Positions 61,054-64,000 of a stretch of DNA of 64,000 nt are shown here, in pieces (the first letter of the stretch is position 1; each line of letters opens with the position of its first letter). The notes under the pieces are model-generated. The model was not told the origin of the DNA and ran no database searches. It worked only from the letters and a program-made list of their open reading frames with translations. The DNA comes from Bradyrhizobium diazoefficiens (GTDB lineage Bacteria; Pseudomonadota; Alphaproteobacteria; Rhizobiales; Xanthobacteraceae). The translations under genes and the position numbers were made by a program. Where the stretch lies: positions 7,158,501 to 7,222,500 of the forward strand of contig NZ_CP067102.1 in assembly GCF_016616885.1 (NCBI RefSeq), given 5' to 3'.

Positions 61054-61488
61054 TCAGGCGGCGGGCGGGTAGAGCTTCGCGGCAGAGGCCTTGATCGGCT
61101 CGGCGGTCGCAGCTGCGGCCCGCTGGGCGATCTCGACCAGCTCCTTGGCCTGGGCCTGGAAGGTCTCGAGCTGGGTCTTGGCGTGGCCGGTCCAGAGCTG
61201 CAAGGCATCGGTCGGCGACTTGGTGCCGAGCAGCTCCTGGGCAAAGTCCAGATGGGCCGTGGTGTTGGCCTTCATGAACTCCATCAGCTTGGCGGTGTAC
61301 TCGCTCGCGCCCTTGTTGGCCGAAGCGAACACGGCCTCGACGGTGCCGTTGTGGGTTTCGGCGGCGTCCTTGAACTTGGCGTAGTTCTCGCGGGCCTGCG
61401 AAACGCCCTTTTCGGCGAACGCGCGCACCTGCTCGGGGACCTCGAACGGAATGATCGAGGCAGAAAACGGATCAGTCGCACCTGTCAT
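61054..61488 (-). CDS. Phasin (PHB granule-associated protein)
   Basis: A protein of 144 residues. The phasin_2-like pattern is VPEQVRAFAEKGVSQARENYAKFKDAAETHNGTVEAVFASANKGASEYTAKLMEFMKANTTAHLDFAQELLGTKSPTDALQLWTGHAKTQLETFQAQAKELVEIAQRAAAA. It is amphipathic and helical throughout. Phasins coat polyhydroxybutyrate granules and control their number and size. A second phasin gene lies 474 bp upstream on the same strand. A strong terminator follows. Confidence 0.93.
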   Translation of the reverse strand: MTGATDPFSASIIPFEVPEQVRAFAEKGVSQARENYAKFKDAAETHNGTVEAVFASANKGASEYTAKLMEFMKANTTAHLDFAQELLGTKSPTDALQLWTGHAKTQLETFQAQAKELVEIAQRAAAATAEPIKASAAKLYPPAA

Positions 61489-61962
61489 GGTTGTCCCTCA
61501 CGATAAAAGTAAAATGGAGTGAGCCTTCTGGCGCGCCCGCCGGCCAACCGGGGCCATTTCTTGTTACGAATGGCGGGTACGAAAGACTGGAAACGCAAAA
61601 CAAACGAGATGGCTCGTCCAGCGCCCAGGAGTATTCCTGCCTAACATGTCAACATTGTGCAGCGCAACGCGATCCGGGGATGCGTTGCGAAATTTAATCT
61701 CGGTAAGGGTGAGGTTCCCGGAGTGGGGAACCGGGGGTTGAGGGTAGTCGGGTGCTGGAAACTCCAACAAAATGCGCTGATTTCTTACCCTCCCCTGGAG
61801 GGGGAGGGTCGATGGCGCGCAGCGCGAGCGGGGTGGGGTGATCTCTCCACGCGGGCACTGTGCAAGGCGGAGAAACCGTCACCCCATCTCGGTTCGCATT
61901 TCATGCGAACCGATCCTCCCTCCAGGGGAGGATGGGCACCTCTGGTGCCACGCCGGCGGGGG
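61489..61962. other. Gene-free stretch between two phasin genes, with repeats
   Basis: No gene is supported. At about 61789-61945 a repeat-type block holds CCTCCCCTGGAGGGGGAGG and, at its other end, CCTCCCTCCAGGGGAGG, so its ends can pair. GGTTCGCATTTCATGCGAACC is a perfect inverted repeat (GGTTCGCAT / ATGCGAACC) at 61891-61911. The phasin promoter lies here as well. Confidence 0.6.
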
Positions 61963-62340
61963 CTAATGCTTCTGCTTGGTCGCGTCCATCGCGGCGCGGT
62001 GGACGATCTGGCCCATTTCGCCGGCCTGATCGGCCAGGGCCTTCATCTGCGCCTGGACGTACTCGCCGTGCAGCCGCATCACCTCGGAGACGTCCTTGGC
62101 GTGCACCAGCGACTGGGCGTAGCTGAGCGAGGCCTGCACGTTGGCCTCGGCAAAGGACAGCGCCCTGGTGCTGAGATCCCTGGCGCTGGTGCGCATGGCC
62201 GCGCTGTGTTCCTCCAGCGAGCCGGCGGCGGCCTGAGCGTTGGCGAGAAGCTTTTCGAAGGCCTCGCGGGCCTGCCTGAAGCTCGATTCCGCCATGTTGC
62301 GCATCTCCGGCGGAAGCTCGAAATGTGCCTGGTCAGTCAT
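61963..62340 (-). CDS. Second phasin-family protein
   Basis: A protein of 125 residues: MTDQAHFELPPEMRNMAESS, then FRQAREAFEKLLANAQAAAGSLEEHSAAM, and FAEANVQASLSYAQSLVHAKDVSEVMRLHGEYVQAQMKALADQAGEMGQIVHRAAMDA. It has the same helical, Ala/Gln-rich make-up as the 61054-61488 phasin but is only distantly similar. Both probably bind PHB granules, perhaps at different growth stages. Confidence 0.88.
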   Translation of the reverse strand: MTDQAHFELPPEMRNMAESSFRQAREAFEKLLANAQAAAGSLEEHSAAMRTSARDLSTRALSFAEANVQASLSYAQSLVHAKDVSEVMRLHGEYVQAQMKALADQAGEMGQIVHRAAMDATKQKH

Positions 62341-62657
62341 TGGCGACTCCTCTTTCCTTGCCTGTCATGTCTTGCTGGTTGTGCCGGCCGTTTCGGCCGT
62401 TCCGCCCTGCCCGACCTGAGGATAGACGGCGACGGTATTGCCGGTATGACGCCGGCCCTCGCGCGAATCCTGCGGATGCAACGACCATGCTGCTTGCGGG
62501 TTCGGCCACATTAAGGTTATCGCGGCTTTAGGACGCGCCCGTTAAGGTCGGGCCGTGGACCTGCCCGCGGCCACGGGCGATACTAACCCTTTCTTAAGGC
62601 TGCCATTCCCCGGCAGCTCCACCGTGAAGCGTGACAGCGGGATTTAAAGCCGGTCGG
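62341..62657. other. Divergent promoter region between phasin and the sensor gene
   Basis: 317 bases with no gene. It must hold both promoters; I do not identify elements. Confidence 0.4.
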
Positions 62658-64000
62658 ATGACGAGTTCGGATTTCCAGTTGCGAGGCGTCGGCGATCCCA
62701 GGCTGTCCGTGCATGCGACCTCGCCGCTGCCGGCGTGGCTCTGGTCCCTCGACGGCAGCCGCGTGCTGTGGGCCAATGCGGTCGGCGCCAAATTCTTCGG
62801 CGCGGCCAATGCGGAACTCCTCGCGCAAAAGACATTCGGACCCGCCGACGGCCATCGCCGCCAGGTCACCCGGCTCGCCCGCCAGCTGCCGGCCAGCGGC
62901 GCGGTCAGGCTCGAGCGGCTGCGCGGTTTTGGCGCCGCGCTCGGCACGCTGATGACCTGCGCCTGCGCGCGGCTCTCCTTTGCCGATGGCCGCGAAGCCG
63001 TGCTCGTCACCGCGATGGATGCGGGCGCGCGCACCATGCCGCTGGTCGAGCGGTTGCTTCGCCTGGTCGACGGCGCGACGGTGCCGATGGCGGCGTTCGC
63101 GCCCGACGGCCTGTTCATCGGCGCGAGCGAGGCGGCCCGCCCCCTGCGCGGCTTTCGCAATCTCGGCGAGGCCGGCCTCGAGCAGGCGCGCAGCGATGCG
63201 CTCGCGACAGGGCGCGTCGAGCTGCCGATCGGTTTCGGCAAGATGGTGCTGCAACGGGTCGGCACCGGTGCCGATGTCGGCCTGGTCGCGCTGATCGAGC
63301 CTGCGGTCGCGCAGGCTGCGCCTGCCGCTGAAAGCACGCCGGTTGCCGTGCCAGTCGCGGAGCCCGAAGCAGCGCCGGCCCCTGCTCCACCGGCGCCGGT
63401 CGAGCCGGTGCCGCAGGCCGTCGAGACGCCGCCAGCGAACGAACCCGCCGCCGGAATCGACCTGTTCGACGCCTTTGCGGAGCTGGAAACACCGGTTGAA
63501 AACCCGTCCGTAGCCATCGTGCCGCCGCAACCCGCGCCGATCACAAGCCACATGGTCGAGCCGCCTGGACACGCGGAGACGCGGTCCGCACATGCTGACA
63601 CACCGCGCCAGCATCCGCTGCGTTTCCTGTGGCAGATGGATGCGGAGGGGCGCTTTGTGCTCGGCTCAGACGAGTTCATCCGCCTGATCGGCCCGCACAC
63701 GACGGCCGGCTTCGGCCGGCCCTGGCGCGAGATCGCCGACGAGTTTGCGCTCGATCCGGACGGGCGCGTCGCGCAGGCGCTGGCGAGCCACGACACCTGG
63801 GCCGGCATCACCGTGAACTGGCCGGCCGACGGCGGCGAGCATCTGCCGGTCGAGCTCGCAGGCCTGCCGGTCTACGACCGCGAGCGCAATTTTGCAGGCT
63901 TCAAGGGTTTTGGCGTCTGCCGCGATCTCGACGGCCTCAACCGGCTCGATACGCTGCGCCGTTACGAGCTGTTCGCCGAGCCGCGCCTAGCGCAGCGGCT
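62658..64000 (+). CDS. PAS-domain sensor protein, probably a histidine kinase (PdhS/DivJ-like), 5' part
   Basis: The frame is open from ATG 62658 to the window edge, giving 447 residues without a stop. Residues 1-215 form sensor-like PAS folds (LPAWLWSLDGSRVLWANAVGAKFFGAAN, PDGLFIGASEAARPL). Residues about 220-310 are an Ala/Pro/Glu-rich linker. A second PAS follows (PLRFLWQMDAEGRFVLGSDEFIRLIGP, GFKGFGVCRDL). This order resembles large sensor kinases of the PdhS/PleC/DivJ group that control cell-cycle phosphorelays in this class. The kinase domain itself would lie beyond 64000 and is not seen. Confidence 0.72.
   Translation, partial: MTSSDFQLRGVGDPRLSVHATSPLPAWLWSLDGSRVLWANAVGAKFFGAANAELLAQKTFGPADGHRRQVTRLARQLPASGAVRLERLRGFGAALGTLMTCACARLSFADGREAVLVTAMDAGARTMPLVERLLRLVDGATVPMAAFAPDGLFIGASEAARPLRGFRNLGEAGLEQARSDALATGRVELPIGFGKMVLQRVGTGADVGLVALIEPAVAQAAPAAESTPVAVPVAEPEAAPAPAPPAPVEPVPQAVETPPANEPAAGIDLFDAFAELETPVENPSVAIVPPQPAPITSHMVEPPGHAETRSAHADTPRQHPLRFLWQMDAEGRFVLGSDEFIRLIGPHTTAGFGRPWREIADEFALDPDGRVAQALASHDTWAGITVNWPADGGEHLPVELAGLPVYDRERNFAGFKGFGVCRDLDGLNRLDTLRRYELFAEPRLAQR

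Overview
The window looks like a chromosomal segment of a Bradyrhizobium-like alphaproteobacterium (Hyphomicrobiales). The evidence is high GC with strong third-position GC, a class-specific core gene set (rpoH beside an RluD-type pseudouridine synthase, dnaG-rpoD, carA/carB-greA, trxB, phasins), and many short palindromic intergenic repeats of the kind common in Bradyrhizobium and Rhodopseudomonas. I see no plasmid or phage replication module, no complete insertion sequence and no CRISPR array.

Layout. 1-5.9 kb: a membrane protein cut by the left edge, an OmpA-like protein, a DUF3574 lipoprotein and two divergent, paralogous AraC regulators. 6.0-9.1 kb: a gene graveyard holding at least six broken genes (DUF3617 protein, autotransporter barrel, serine recombinase, TIR-like N-terminus, an unrecognised remnant, an amidohydrolase tail). 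9.3-13.3 kb: a glycan/lipid-carrier type cluster (methyltransferase, a coupled 37-aa ORF, GT2, DUF2304), convergent with a GT39-like membrane protein that carries a dispersed repeat in frame. 13.6-27.6 kb: housekeeping block with tRNA-Glu, DUF6476, rluD-like, rpoH, amidase, GGDEF protein, a 23-aa lysine-rich miniprotein, LysE, SDR, lytic transglycosylase, rpoD and dnaG. 27.8-43.8 kb: accessory block with a brnT/brnA toxin-antitoxin pair, a chlorite-dismutase-fold protein, transglutaminase, N-formylglutamate amidohydrolase, an LVIVD protein, an arsR-AHSA1-AHSA1 operon, a broken MarR gene beside an acyl-CoA synthetase, yqeY, carA, cupin, dps, a methyltransferase, an odd tRNA-like gene and an arsR/MFS divergent pair. 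43.9-53.6 kb: carB, greA, Lrp, trxB, LysR, two candidate small RNAs, a DHDPS-family protein, two coupled small membrane proteins and an orphan ParA. 54-64 kb: small secreted proteins, an AEC transporter, a large membrane protein, a Crp/Fnr regulator, a tRNA-Met fragment, tenA, tRNA-His, two phasins and a PAS-containing sensor protein that runs off the right edge.

The most interesting signals are: (1) a roughly 105-bp palindromic repeat that sits in frame inside a membrane glycosyltransferase gene, while its second copy lies between two convergent genes and supplies the TAG stop codon of both; (2) a tRNA-like gene with an 8-nt anticodon loop; (3) several previously unlisted very small genes with translational coupling; (4) promoter/operator layouts that predict leaderless or nearly leaderless mRNAs; (5) a DnaG primase without its zinc ligands. 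Functions are assigned from motif recognition by eye; no database search was run.
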